DNA from: Desulfovibrio sp. Huiquan2017
Lineage (GTDB): Bacteria > Desulfobacterota > Desulfovibrionia > Desulfovibrionales > Desulfovibrionaceae
Assembly (NCBI RefSeq): GCF_017351175.1
Contig: NZ_JAFMPN010000008.1
Span: 124,001 to 188,000 of the forward strand
Direction of reading: 5' to 3'
Length of the DNA stretch: 64,000 nucleotides
A program made the position numbers and the translations under genes. Positions 1 through 8,465 of the stretch are shown piece after piece; positions within the stretch are counted from its first letter, which is position 1, and the number at the start of each line of letters is the position of its first letter. The notes beneath the pieces are model-generated. The model searched no databases, was not told the DNA's origin, and saw only the letters and a list, made by a program, of their open reading frames with translations.

Positions 1-587
1 CCGAGCCCGCCCTGTGTGGAGGTGAGGATCACCGGGACGCCGAGCGCGGTGTTCTCCACCTCGTCCCGGCATGTCGCCGGAGATTCGTGGAGGTCCGCCT
101 TGGTCAGGACAATCACCGGGGCCATGGCGCAATTATAGACCAGGGCCAGGTAGCGCTCGATCCGGCGCAGGTTGTAGTCACGGTCCAGGCCGCAAACGAT
201 GAACACCGTGTCGATGTTCGCGGCCAATGGCTGTTCGCGCCGGGACGCGCCCTCCTGCCTTCCGCGTGAGCCCGCCTCGCCCCGGCACAGTGTGTTCCGG
301 CGCGGGAGGACGCGTTGGATCACGGTTTCGTCCACGAGCACCCAGTCTCCGGTGACCGGATAGTCCTGCCCCAGGGGGCGGCGCATCCTGCCGGACGGGG
401 TGCAGAGCCATTGCGCGCGCCCGTCGGAGACCGGAAAACGGTCCCGCTGCGCGCTGAGGACCCGGGCCATGCGGCTCATGTCGAGGTTTTCGTCGGCCGC
501 CAGGCGGTCGAAGCGTTCGCTCCAGCCGAGTCGGCGGAGGTTGTCTGTCAGTTCGTCCTGATTCGTGGAAAAGGTCTGTCTCTTCAT
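1..587 (-). CDS. rsgA: Ribosome small subunit-dependent GTPase A, 5' part (runs off window start)
   Basis: Translation from the ATG at 585-587 gives 195 residues before the window edge. The protein starts MKRQTFSTNQDEL, has an OB-fold-like segment around residues 55-100 (VTGDWVLVDE), then a block (AANIDTVFIVCGLDRDYNLR) typical of the RsgA GTPase domain. The G4 motif of this circularly permuted GTPase is visible as LTKADL. RsgA is a circularly permuted GTPase that helps 30S subunit maturation. The P-loop and zinc-binding C-terminus lie outside the window. No downstream partner can be judged. The identification rests on the permuted order (G4 motif before the missing G1) and the OB-fold start, and is fairly secure. 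Confidence 0.85.
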   Translation of the reverse strand, partial: MKRQTFSTNQDELTDNLRRLGWSERFDRLAADENLDMSRMARVLSAQRDRFPVSDGRAQWLCTPSGRMRRPLGQDYPVTGDWVLVDETVIQRVLPRRNTLCRGEAGSRGRQEGASRREQPLAANIDTVFIVCGLDRDYNLRRIERYLALVYNCAMAPVIVLTKADLHESPATCRDEVENTALGVPVILTSTQGGL

Positions 588-1046
588 CTTGATTCCATTG
601 CGGTTGCATCGAAGGGAGCCTTCGATCGTGTCGGATCACGGCCGGCCGACGCTGCGGCCGACGGTCAACGGTAAACGGAATGGGGGATATGGAAAGGGCG
701 TCGAAAAAGACCTGTTTCAGGCGAAACAAGACCTGGCTGGCTGAGTCAACCATAGGGGAGGGCCGCGCCGGGGCGCGGCGCAGAGGCTGCTTAGACCTGC
801 GGGTCGCCCTTTTCCATATTTCGGGCGGCAAGATCCAGAGACCGGGAAATCATCCAAACTCCTTGGTTACACGAGGAGGCTTATCGCAAACGCAATGCTT
901 GTCAAGAGGCTTTACGCGGGGCCCAAGGGGATACCGCTGGGGCGGGTTCCGCTGAAAACAGCAAGCCCCGGAAGCGTTGCGCCCGGGGCTTGCACCTGGG
1001 GCCGTCTGGTTGCGAACAAACGGCCTGCATGGGGTTGGGGTGAGGT
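588..1046. other. Intergenic region between rsgA and the racemase gene
   Basis: This 459-base stretch separates rsgA from the end of the racemase gene, both on the minus strand. Apart from the terminator-like hairpin at 961-993 I see no gene. The short open frames here have no recognisable product and no convincing ribosome binding site. The rsgA promoter should lie here, but I cannot point to a clear one. Confidence 0.5.
961..993 (-). terminator. Hairpin downstream of the racemase gene
   Basis: Eleven bases (GCAAGCCCCGG, 961-971) pair perfectly with 983-993 across an 11-base loop. Read on the minus strand the stem is followed by a T-rich stretch (TGTTTTC). It lies about 55 bases past the stop codon of the last gene of the amino-acid operon, so a rho-independent terminator for that operon is the natural reading. 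Confidence 0.6.
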
Positions 1047-2051
1047 CTATTGCAAGGAAAATCCGTATTTTACCGGATCGTCTTCATCTATCACATATTG
1101 CCCGTAGCCCGTGATATACGCGCTGCCGGTGATCTCCGGGATGATGGCCTTGTACGGCCCGACGGTCGTCTCCCGCTTGGCTTTGCCGATGAATTTGGTG
1201 TTTATGACGCTTTCATAGACAAAGGGTTCGTCCAAGGCCAGCTCGCCTCTGGCCCACAATGTCGCGACCTTCGCGCAAGTCCCGGTGCCGCAAGGAGAGC
1301 GGTCGATTTGGCCGTCGAAGATGGTGATGTTCTGCATGTCGGTGTCCGGCGATTTGGCCGGGCCGTAGATCTCGCACAAATCGATGGTGGTGATGTGCGG
1401 CAGCTCCGGGTGGATGATCTCGATCTGCTCATTCGCGGCCCGGAGAATGGCCATGCCCGCATCGGTCAGCTTGGACGCATTCTCGGTGCAGATTTCGAGC
1501 CCCAGCTTTTTGGAGTCGATGATGGCGAAGAAGCTTCCGCCGAAAGAGATGTCCATCGTCAATTTCCCATAGCCGGGAACATCGACTTCGGCATCCTTGC
1601 GGTACAGAAAGGCTGGAACATTCTCGAACGACACGCTTTTGGCCTTTCCGCCTTCAACGTTCACGTTCACGCTGACCAGACCGGCCGGGGTCTCCATCTT
1701 CACGGACGTATTCGGTTCCTGGACTTCGATCATGCCGGTTTCGACCATGATGGTGTTGGTGGCGATGGTGCCGTGGCCGCACATGTTGTGATAGCCGTTC
1801 CCGTGCATGAATATCACGCCGAAATCGGCGTCGGGATTACACGGCGAGGTCAAGACCGCGCCATACATGTTGCAGTGCCCTCGCGGCTCCAAGATCAGAG
1901 CCCGATGCAGATCATCATAATGCTCCATGAAGTATGCCTTTTTTTCCGGCATGCTGCTCCCTTTCACTTTCGGGAATCCGCCGACGATCAGCCGCAAGGA
2001 TTCTCCCATCGTGTGGGACTCGACTGTGAATATATGACGATTTGATTTCAT
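1047..2051 (-). CDS. Proline racemase / 4-hydroxyproline 2-epimerase family protein
   Basis: This 334-residue cytosolic enzyme belongs to the proline racemase superfamily, which interconverts L- and D-configured proline or hydroxyproline using two acid/base cysteines. Both are present: Cys91 in NMCGHGTIA and Cys254 in SPCGTGTCAK. This argues against the trans-3-hydroxyproline dehydratase branch, where the first cysteine is replaced. Length fits 4-hydroxyproline epimerase (about 310-335 residues). I chose the ATG at 2049-2051 because GGAGG lies 8 bases upstream; an in-frame ATG at 2066 overlaps that ribosome binding site. It is the last gene of the minus-strand operon, after a TauE-type permease. 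The D-isomer it makes is a logical substrate for the three-subunit dehydrogenase at 3333-6235. Proline versus hydroxyproline cannot be decided from the sequence. Confidence 0.85.
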   Translation of the reverse strand: MKSNRHIFTVESHTMGESLRLIVGGFPKVKGSSMPEKKAYFMEHYDDLHRALILEPRGHCNMYGAVLTSPCNPDADFGVIFMHGNGYHNMCGHGTIATNTIMVETGMIEVQEPNTSVKMETPAGLVSVNVNVEGGKAKSVSFENVPAFLYRKDAEVDVPGYGKLTMDISFGGSFFAIIDSKKLGLEICTENASKLTDAGMAILRAANEQIEIIHPELPHITTIDLCEIYGPAKSPDTDMQNITIFDGQIDRSPCGTGTCAKVATLWARGELALDEPFVYESVINTKFIGKAKRETTVGPYKAIIPEITGSAYITGYGQYVIDEDDPVKYGFSLQ

Positions 2052-2133
2052 GGAAAAAACCTCCATCGTGTGAGTTTATATGTTTTTCATTGAAATGCTT
2101 GGAAGCATGGTTTGCTGCTGTAAAAGCCGGCAA

Positions 2134-3039
2134 TTACGGTGTGTTGCTTTCCGGAATGGCATCGGCGGCCGGGGCGTTCTGGCGCCAGTCCTTGAACATG
2201 CTGTAGATCATGGAGGCGGCAGTGTAGAGAATCACGCCGATGACTACCCATTTCAGTACGAACAGGGGCAGAGACTTGACCAGGAATGCGGCGACGAGCA
2301 CACCGGGAATGCCGGCCATCATGTAGATCAGGGCAACCTTGCGGTCGAGCGCGCCTTCCTTGATGAATTTCAGCGAAGCAATGGGCATGAGAAACGCGCA
2401 GGAGCCCATCATGATGGGGAAGGCCGCCCGGGGGGACATGCCCAGGAAGTAGATGAGCGCCATACATGGCGCGTACAGGCCGATGCCCGCCGTCATCAGA
2501 ATGCCCAGGATGAAATTGCCCACGACGGCGATAACCAGGTTTATCCCGGTCAGTCCGGTGGCTTCGCCGCCGCTCGGCATCCAGCCCATCATGCCCAGGA
2601 ACATCACCACGGCGGTGACGAGCAGGGCAACACCCATGGTCAGGCGGACCTTCTGCACGGAAAAGTGCGAGATGATGGAGGCGCCGAAATACGCGCCCAC
2701 AGAGCTGGAAACCAACATGCTGATCAGCGTCACGGGGTCCACGTCGATGGTCGTGATCAGAATACAGCCGGAAAACACTTCCGGAAGGGAAGTGAACACA
2801 TTCAGCGTTCCCGGAATCTTCTGGTCCTCGATTTGCTTGAAGAACCGCAGCAGGGCCGTGGCGGGGGCGAAGTTGCCTATCCCGAGCGTATCCCCGAACA
2901 TCGTCAAAAACCCGATGGGAGCGACCGCGCCGACGGTTGCTGTACTTTTCACGTGACGATTCGCACGATAGTCCTTCAAAAAGACAAACAGGAAATATGC
3001 ACCAAGAAGCACGAGTAACCCGGTGAGAATTCGAACCAT
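2134..3039 (-). CDS. TauE/SafE-family membrane permease
   Basis: About 301 residues with roughly eight hydrophobic segments in two repeat halves. The glycine-rich pattern (FLTMFGDTLGIGNFAPATAL near the start and FILGILMTAGIGLYAPCMAL in the second half) is that of the TauE/SafE permease family. Members export sulfite, sulfoacetate or other small organic anions, and many have no known substrate. The ATG at 3037-3039 follows GGAGG by 5 bases; a GTG four codons upstream is possible. It lies between the dehydrogenase genes and the racemase gene and may move a pathway substrate or an end product. A large hairpin at 3228-3272 separates it from the upstream genes, so its expression may differ from theirs. 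Confidence 0.7.
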   Translation of the reverse strand: MVRILTGLLVLLGAYFLFVFLKDYRANRHVKSTATVGAVAPIGFLTMFGDTLGIGNFAPATALLRFFKQIEDQKIPGTLNVFTSLPEVFSGCILITTIDVDPVTLISMLVSSSVGAYFGASIISHFSVQKVRLTMGVALLVTAVVMFLGMMGWMPSGGEATGLTGINLVIAVVGNFILGILMTAGIGLYAPCMALIYFLGMSPRAAFPIMMGSCAFLMPIASLKFIKEGALDRKVALIYMMAGIPGVLVAAFLVKSLPLFVLKWVVIGVILYTAASMIYSMFKDWRQNAPAADAIPESNTP

Positions 3040-3227
3040 TTTGCCCTCCACCGTAGCACGGCAAGCTTGAAATCTTTGTTATCTCATGGTCGGAGTCTTC
3101 GGTCGTCCGACGGCCGGAACAATCTCTCACCACGCCATCAGCTCTTGATGTCGCTTCCGATATCGGTTTTCCCCTCCGGAGCGGTCGCCCAAACCACTCC
3201 GAAGATGGCGCTCACGATTGAGCTTCA

Positions 3228-3272
3228 ATGCAGTCCCGGCGGTAGCGCCCGTGCATCCCGCCGGGACTGCAT
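3228..3272 (-). repeat. 15-bp perfect inverted repeat inside the operon
   Basis: Bases 3228-3242 pair with 3258-3272 over a 15-base loop. It lies between the stop of the dehydrogenase alpha gene (3333) and the permease start (3039). There is no following T-run on the minus strand, so it could be a weak terminator, an mRNA-stabilising stem or a processing site. Confidence 0.6.
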
Positions 3273-3332
3273 GTCCCTGACGTCAGGAACTATTTCAATC
3301 AGTTGACAAGGTTATATATCCACAGCTCGCGC

Positions 3333-4718
3333 CTACAGCAGGTCGGACGGGCTGGGCATCTCGATGAGCTCCCCCAAACGGAGCGGGAAGAGAGGTGGTT
3401 GCGCTGTGTACAGCGGCAGATTCTCCAGCGGCATCCCCTGGGCGTCGGCGATCATCTCGACAACGGCCTGGCCGCAGACGCGCCCCTGGCAGGTGCCCAT
3501 GCCCGGCCGGGCCTGGGCCTTCAGGCCGTCGGGCGAATAGCAGCCACCGCGAATTGCTTCGCTCAGGTCCCTGGCCGTCAGTTCTTCGCATCGGCAGACG
3601 ATGGCGTCCGGGTGCGGTTGCAGCATGGCGGGTGTGGGGGCGAAGTATTCGTCCAGGAAAGGCTGTAAAGCCTTGCAGCGCCTGATGGTCCGCAGGAAGG
3701 GCCGAGCCTCCCTGTCGCGTTCCGCCAGGGGCAGGCGGCCGAGTTCGCGGCAGATATCCAAGCCGACAAGGCTGCCTTCGGCACGGGCCGCCAGCGCTCC
3801 GCGGACAGTGACGGTGTCACCGGCCGTGCGCAGGCCCGGCGCGGAGGTCTGGCCCCACATGTCCGCATCCACGTGCCAATAGCGCTGCGTCTGGTCCCAG
3901 GCGTGGCGCAGCCGCGCCAGGCGGGTGATGCGACTTTCGGAGACAACCCCCTCGTGGAGCAGCACCGTGGAGGCGGCCAGGCTTTTGCGTTTGCCGCTGC
4001 GGGTGGCGAAGCTCACGCTCAGACCCTGCCCGCTTTCGCGGATGGACACGTCCTGCGCGCCCAACACGCACTTTTGCCCGAGGAAAGTCTTGGCCGCCAT
4101 GTTCATTCCATGGAGGAAATACCCCGGACGGGCCAGTATCCCGGACGCATGCTTCATGGCGCGCATGGCGTTCCCGAGCCTGCCCGTCAGCAGGACGCCG
4201 GCCACGGGGACCTTGAAGTGGCTCAAGTGCACGGCCGCCTGAAGGATCAGCGGGCCGTTGCCGCACAAGACCACCGGACCTTCGGGCAGGAGGCCTGCCG
4301 ATTTCAGCAGCACGTCCGAAGCACCGGACCCCATGACGCCGGGCAGGGTCCAGCCGGGCAGGGGGACGGGGCGTTCCATGGCGCCGGTGGCCAGCAGTAC
4401 CTGACGCGCCCGGACGAATTGGCTCTTGCCCTGTTGGCTGTAGTACACCCGGTCCGGAGCGATATCCCAGACGTTGGCCCCGGCTTCGAATTGTGCGCCG
4501 CATTGAAGAAAGCGCTTTACGAGCGGAAGGCCGTCGGCATAGTCGCTGCCCAGCTTGCCGGACATGGGAGAGGAACCGACGCTGCGGTAGATCTGCCCTC
4601 CCGGTTCGGTCTGCCGGTCCACCACCAGGGTGGACAGCCCGTGCCCGGCGGTCTCGATGGCGGCGGACATGCCCGCAGGCCCCGCACCGACGATGATCAC
4701 ATCCCAAACCTTACTCAT
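3333..4718 (-). CDS. NAD(P)/FAD-dependent oxidoreductase, alpha subunit of an HcnABC/LhpBEF-like dehydrogenase
   Basis: 461 residues. An N-terminal FAD-binding fold (VIIVGAGPAGMSAA, residues 8-21) is followed by a second nucleotide-binding segment (VVLCGNGPLIL). The C-terminus carries a BFD-like [2Fe-2S] cysteine set: CRCEEL, then GMGTCQGRVCG. This architecture matches the large subunit of hydrogen cyanide synthase, opine oxidase and heteromeric D-hydroxyproline dehydrogenases. Start chosen at the ATG 4716-4718, immediately before the FAD motif; it overlaps the stop of the small [2Fe-2S] subunit by 8 bases, indicating translational coupling. With that subunit and the DAO-family subunit it should form a membrane-linked or soluble complex that oxidizes a cyclic or D-amino acid to its imine. 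The electron acceptor is not evident. Confidence 0.8.
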   Translation of the reverse strand: MSKVWDVIIVGAGPAGMSAAIETAGHGLSTLVVDRQTEPGGQIYRSVGSSPMSGKLGSDYADGLPLVKRFLQCGAQFEAGANVWDIAPDRVYYSQQGKSQFVRARQVLLATGAMERPVPLPGWTLPGVMGSGASDVLLKSAGLLPEGPVVLCGNGPLILQAAVHLSHFKVPVAGVLLTGRLGNAMRAMKHASGILARPGYFLHGMNMAAKTFLGQKCVLGAQDVSIRESGQGLSVSFATRSGKRKSLAASTVLLHEGVVSESRITRLARLRHAWDQTQRYWHVDADMWGQTSAPGLRTAGDTVTVRGALAARAEGSLVGLDICRELGRLPLAERDREARPFLRTIRRCKALQPFLDEYFAPTPAMLQPHPDAIVCRCEELTARDLSEAIRGGCYSPDGLKAQARPGMGTCQGRVCGQAVVEMIADAQGMPLENLPLYTAQPPLFPLRLGELIEMPSPSDLL

Positions 4719-5019
4719 GGCTGTTCTCCTTGTGGAAATCGGGCACGCCGTTCTGGCGGAAGACCTGCATGCCTTCGACAACGGCCGTCAGGCAGGCCTG
4801 TTGATTGGGAACGCCGTCTATCGTCATGAGGCATTCATGGCACACGCCCATCTGACAGTAGGGGCCGCGTTTTTGCCCGCCGTGGGAAGTGCGGGTCCAG
4901 CCGTGGGAGGGGCCCAGGACCGCAGCCGCCACGGTCATTCCCTCTTCGACTTCAAGGGGCTGCCCTTCGAAGTATATTGTGATGGTTTTTCCCTTGGACT
5001 CACTGACTTTCTTAAACAT
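4711..5019 (-). CDS. [2Fe-2S] small subunit of the HcnABC/LhpBEF-like dehydrogenase
   Basis: A 102-residue protein with a single [2Fe-2S] ferredoxin-like domain. The ligand cysteines are spaced C-x4-C-x2-C-x11-C (YCQMGVCHEC ... QQAC), as in HcnA and the gamma subunits of heteromeric amino-acid dehydrogenases. The ATG at 5017-5019 is preceded by AGGAGG at 6 bases; longer in-frame starts would run into the upstream gene. The gene begins 10 bases after the DAO-type subunit stops and overlaps the alpha subunit gene, so the three are co-translated. It should relay electrons between the flavins of the two larger subunits. Confidence 0.8.
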   Translation of the reverse strand: MFKKVSESKGKTITIYFEGQPLEVEEGMTVAAAVLGPSHGWTRTSHGGQKRGPYCQMGVCHECLMTIDGVPNQQACLTAVVEGMQVFRQNGVPDFHKENSHE

Positions 5020-5029
5020 TTGCTTCCTC

Positions 5030-6235
5030 CTACGCCGACGTTTCCCCGACGGGCAACGCCGGAGGGTTGAAGCCAAAACGATCAATGCTCATGTAGCTGG
5101 TGTCGATGAACGGCGTTTCGCCGCGAACGAGTTCCGACATGATCTTGCCCGTGATCAGCGAGAGGCTGATGCCGAGGCCCTCATGGCCTGCCCCGACGAA
5201 CAGGCCCGGGACATGGGTTGTGGAAATGATGGGCAATTCATCCGAAGTCGCGGGGCGCACACCGGCGTAACAACGCAGGAGACGCATGTCCGACAGGGTC
5301 GGGAAGAAGTGATTTCCGCGCTCGGCCACGGCCCGCATGACCGCGGGATGGGGGCGGATGTCCATACCCACGAAGCGGCGGCTGCTGCCGACCAGCACCG
5401 TACCCGCCGAGGACGGCTCGATGACGAAGGCCACACCGAATTTGTCCATGTCGGGAGTCACGTTTTCACGCTTCAGGCCGTGCTTGGTCAGCAGGTAGCC
5501 GTATTCCACGTATGCCTTGCTCAGCAGGCCCTTGACCCGCTCGGTGACCAGGATGTGGCCCTGGCGCGGGCGGATGGGGATGTTCACGCCCAGCATGGCC
5601 CCCAGTTGCGGGGTCCACACGCCGGAGGCGAGGATGACGTTTTTGGTGGCGATAAAGCCCTTGTCGGTCTCAACGCCGCTAACCCGGCCATTCTCCGTGC
5701 GCAGGCTCGTGACCTGCGTGCGGGACAGGATGGTCGCGCCGTTGGCCTCGGCGTGTTTGGCCAGGCCAAAGCAGAGGCGCATGGGATTCAGGGTACAGTC
5801 GTTGTTGAAGTTCAGGCAGGCGAGGACCTTGTCGCCGATATTGGGTTCGCGGTGGCGCAACTCGTCCCGGTCCCAAAGGGTGACGTCGTATCCCTCTTTC
5901 TTTTTGCCTTCGTAGTTTTCCTTGACCGTTTCGAGGTGGCTTTCATCGTCCACCAACAGGCCGATGCCCTCGGGGGTGAATTCGAAATCCACCGGCAGGA
6001 ATTTCTGGGCCTCGTAAAACAGGTTCTGCCCTGTTTTGCAGAATACGCTGTAGTCGCCGGGAGGCGTGTCATAGGTGACCACGTGCCCTTCGCATCGACG
6101 GCTGGTGCCCCAGGCGAATTCGCCGCGTTCCACCAACGTCACGTCCACCCCGCCCATGGCGAGGTAACAGGCGACAGCCGTTCCAACGGCCCCGCCACCG
6201 ATGACGACGGCTCCGGCTGTTCGTTTGCTGCTCAT
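5030..6235 (-). CDS. DAO-family FAD-dependent amino-acid dehydrogenase, catalytic subunit
   Basis: 401 residues of the D-amino-acid oxidase (DadA/ThiO/sarcosine oxidase) fold. The N-terminal dinucleotide motif is AVVIGGGAVGTAVACYLA and the C-terminal FAD-contacting segment is GLFVGAGHEGLGISLSLITG. This is the catalytic subunit type (HcnC, LhpB) that oxidizes an amino acid at C-alpha to an imine. Next to a proline racemase-family enzyme, D-proline or cis-4-hydroxy-D-proline is the best-supported substrate, giving a delta-1-pyrroline-2-carboxylate. It heads the three dehydrogenase genes; 167 bases separate it from the MFS gene upstream. Family assignment is firm, substrate is inferred from context. 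Confidence 0.85.
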   Translation of the reverse strand: MSSKRTAGAVVIGGGAVGTAVACYLAMGGVDVTLVERGEFAWGTSRRCEGHVVTYDTPPGDYSVFCKTGQNLFYEAQKFLPVDFEFTPEGIGLLVDDESHLETVKENYEGKKKEGYDVTLWDRDELRHREPNIGDKVLACLNFNNDCTLNPMRLCFGLAKHAEANGATILSRTQVTSLRTENGRVSGVETDKGFIATKNVILASGVWTPQLGAMLGVNIPIRPRQGHILVTERVKGLLSKAYVEYGYLLTKHGLKRENVTPDMDKFGVAFVIEPSSAGTVLVGSSRRFVGMDIRPHPAVMRAVAERGNHFFPTLSDMRLLRCYAGVRPATSDELPIISTTHVPGLFVGAGHEGLGISLSLITGKIMSELVRGETPFIDTSYMSIDRFGFNPPALPVGETSA

Positions 6236-6402
6236 GTCATTTCTCCTTACTACCCTGTGGTCTTCGGGGAATCCGCAACACGCCCCAGGCCCAGAGATGC
6301 TTATGAATTTTTAATGGTTGAGATGTCCCATCTGGCTTCGGAATTTTCCCGGCCGCGCACGGCCCGTCAAACATCCAAGGGGACGAGGCATTGCCGTATC
6401 CG

Positions 6403-7791
6403 CTAGCGCGCTTCGGAGGCCGAAGAGCTCGGTTCAAGGTAGACGCTTGCTCCCGGCTCCGGGCAACAGGCAGCCTCCTCCAGCGTACAGTGCTTGGTTT
6501 CGGGAGCCATCTTCAGGCTCACTAGGTAGCCGATTGCCGTAATGAACGCCGCCGCCCATACCGTTCCGCTGATACCCAGCCTTTCGAGGGACAAAGGCAC
6601 GAAATAGGTGCCGATGGCCGCCCCTATCCGGCTCAAGGATGAGGCCAGGCCGACGGCCGAGGCCCGGATCTCCGTCGGAAACAGCTCGTTGGGATAAACG
6701 AACTGCAAATTCTGGGAACATCCCGTGGCCAGGGCGTAAACCGAGAACAGCAACAGGATGAGGAAGGGGTTGGCGTTCGTGAAAAGGCCGAGGAGGAATA
6801 AGGCCACGGCCGACCAGAAGAAACTGTGCAGCAGGGAGGAGCGGCGGCCCATCTTGTTGATGAGCGGCAGGGGGAGGAGACACCCGAACATGAAGATGAC
6901 GGTGGTGACCACCGAGCTCATGGTGCCGTGGTCGTGGTTGAGCCCCAGGGCAGCCAGGATCTTCGGCGCAAAGGCGTATACCGAGTACATCGGCAGGATC
7001 GCGCACGTCCAAAAGACGGCGATGAACAGCATGCGGGTGCCGTAGCCCGACTTGAACAGTTGCCGGACGCTGGCGGTCTTGGTCGATACGTCCATCGACT
7101 TGATCGTTTTCAAGGGAACAGTGGCGTCATACACCAGCTTGAACACCGCGCGGGCCTCTTCATAACGCTGCTGCTTGATGAGCCAGCGGGGTGATTCAGG
7201 GGTATGCCTCCGCATGAACAGGAACAGCGTCGCGGGAAGCGCCGCGCTGGCGAGCATCCAGCGCCACGCGTCGGGGCTGTAGGGCAGCATGATGCTTCCG
7301 ACAACGTAGGCGACAGTCACGCCGAAGGCCCACATGACCACGAGTCCGCCGATGAAGGGACCGCGATATTTCTTCGGGGTGAACTCGGCCATGAGCGCCG
7401 TGGCGATGGGGTAGTCGGCGCCGACGGCGACACCGAGCAGGAACCGGATGACGAAGAGATAAAAGGGCGTTTCGGCCCAGAACTGGAGAACCGAACAAAG
7501 GCCGAGCGCGATCAGGTCGAGGGTATACAGCAACTGGCGGCCGTATTTGTCCGTCACCCAGCCGCCGGTGAAGCCTCCCAGAAACATGCCCGCCATGGTG
7601 GACGCCCCGAGCATCCCTTCCCAAAAGACCGACAGGTTCATGTACGGGGTTATTTGCACCAGGGCGATGCCGATCATGCCCATCACATATCCATCCAGGA
7701 ACGGTCCCCCCGACGAATAAAAGGCCAGGCGCTTGTGAAAACTGTTCAGAGGCGCATTGTCGCAAAGTTCGGTTAATGATCCACAGCCCAT
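6403..7791 (-). CDS. Major facilitator superfamily transporter (sugar/aromatic acid:H+ symporter type)
   Basis: 462 residues with about twelve hydrophobic segments. The loop 2-3 signature GGWVTDKYGRQLLY (D and GR conserved) and a partial repeat in the second half (NKMGRRSSLLHS) identify an MFS proton symporter of the metabolite:H+ type. The ATG at 7789-7791 follows GGAGGGA by about 7 bases; an in-frame ATG five codons earlier overlaps that site. Context suggests it imports the amino acid or betaine-like substrate degraded by this operon. The substrate cannot be read from the sequence. Confidence 0.8.
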   Translation of the reverse strand: MGCGSLTELCDNAPLNSFHKRLAFYSSGGPFLDGYVMGMIGIALVQITPYMNLSVFWEGMLGASTMAGMFLGGFTGGWVTDKYGRQLLYTLDLIALGLCSVLQFWAETPFYLFVIRFLLGVAVGADYPIATALMAEFTPKKYRGPFIGGLVVMWAFGVTVAYVVGSIMLPYSPDAWRWMLASAALPATLFLFMRRHTPESPRWLIKQQRYEEARAVFKLVYDATVPLKTIKSMDVSTKTASVRQLFKSGYGTRMLFIAVFWTCAILPMYSVYAFAPKILAALGLNHDHGTMSSVVTTVIFMFGCLLPLPLINKMGRRSSLLHSFFWSAVALFLLGLFTNANPFLILLLFSVYALATGCSQNLQFVYPNELFPTEIRASAVGLASSLSRIGAAIGTYFVPLSLERLGISGTVWAAAFITAIGYLVSLKMAPETKHCTLEEAACCPEPGASVYLEPSSSASEAR

Positions 7792-7930
7792 CTCTCTTCC
7801 CTCCATAAACTTGGTAATTATCCGCGCAGTTCGACTGCTGCGTGAGTCTGCTTCCGCTTGCGAGAGTCTGTTTTCCTCGCGGCATGACTCATCTGAAATC
7901 TTGATCTCCCAGTTTTGAGTGCAATGGGGG

Positions 7931-8000
7931 GGCGGGTGGTGGCTGAACGCTTCCGAATCGTTCAGAATCGGGGGCTAAGACGAGCAGCCCGCCACCCGCC
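7931..8000 (-). terminator. Nested hairpin between ridA and the MFS gene
   Basis: Outer arms GGCGGGTGG (7931-7939) and CCACCCGCC (7992-8000) enclose a second stem TGAACG/CGTTCA (starting 7944 and 7958). No strong T-run follows on the minus strand. It may terminate or attenuate transcription between the enzyme genes and the transporter, or stabilise the upstream mRNA. Confidence 0.45.
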
Positions 8001-8011
8001 GAAGGCGTTGG

Positions 8012-8386
8012 TTAAGAGAATTCTGCGGTAAACTCCATTTCGATGAGCGCCCCCTGGGCGAGGCGGCTCACTTCGACGGTGGCGCGCGCCGGTTTGTGAG
8101 CGCCCATGTACTTCTTGTAGACTTCGTTGTAGCCCGCGAAATCATCCCAATTGGTGAGGTACACGGAGGCCCGAACCACGCTCGTCATATCCAGCCCGGC
8201 GGAGTCCAGGAGGGATTTGAGATTCTGCATGGCTTGCTCGGTCTGCTCGGTGATGTTCGATCCCACCAACTCACCGGTTTTCCCGAAAGGTCCCTGGCCG
8301 GCAAGAAAGAGCAGGTTGCCGCTTCGGATGGCGTCGGTATAGTGACCCAGAGGAGCCGGGCCATTTTTATCGTTGATGAATTCCAT
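8012..8386 (-). CDS. ridA: RidA/YjgF family enamine/imine deaminase
   Basis: 124 residues, the usual RidA length. The active-site arginine lies in PARATVEVSRL (Arg101, equivalent to Arg105 of E. coli RidA) and the catalytic-pocket glutamate in LIEMEF (Glu116). RidA trimers hydrolyse reactive 2-imino acids to 2-oxoacids and ammonia. Here the gene sits between a 2-oxoacid oxidoreductase/acyl-CoA synthetase block and an imine-producing dehydrogenase. It therefore probably has a dedicated role in releasing the nitrogen in this pathway, not just housekeeping. Strong hairpins flank it on both sides. Confidence 0.9.
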   Translation of the reverse strand: MEFINDKNGPAPLGHYTDAIRSGNLLFLAGQGPFGKTGELVGSNITEQTEQAMQNLKSLLDSAGLDMTSVVRASVYLTNWDDFAGYNEVYKKYMGAHKPARATVEVSRLAQGALIEMEFTAEFS

Positions 8387-8424
8387 AATGATTCCTCCAG
8401 GGTAAGAGTTGGCAATTCGTTATG

Positions 8425-8462
8425 CACATTCCCCCGGCGGCCGAAACCGCCGGGGGAATGTG
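8425..8462 (-). terminator. 16-bp perfect hairpin after the acyl-CoA synthetase gene
   Basis: Bases 8425-8440 pair perfectly with 8447-8462 across a 6-base loop (CCGAAA). It lies 3 bases past the stop of the acyl-CoA synthetase gene. There is no T-run after the stem on the minus strand. Because the next gene on the same strand starts only about 40 bases on, partial termination or protection of the upstream message is more likely than a full stop. Confidence 0.6.
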
Positions 8463-8465
8463 GTG

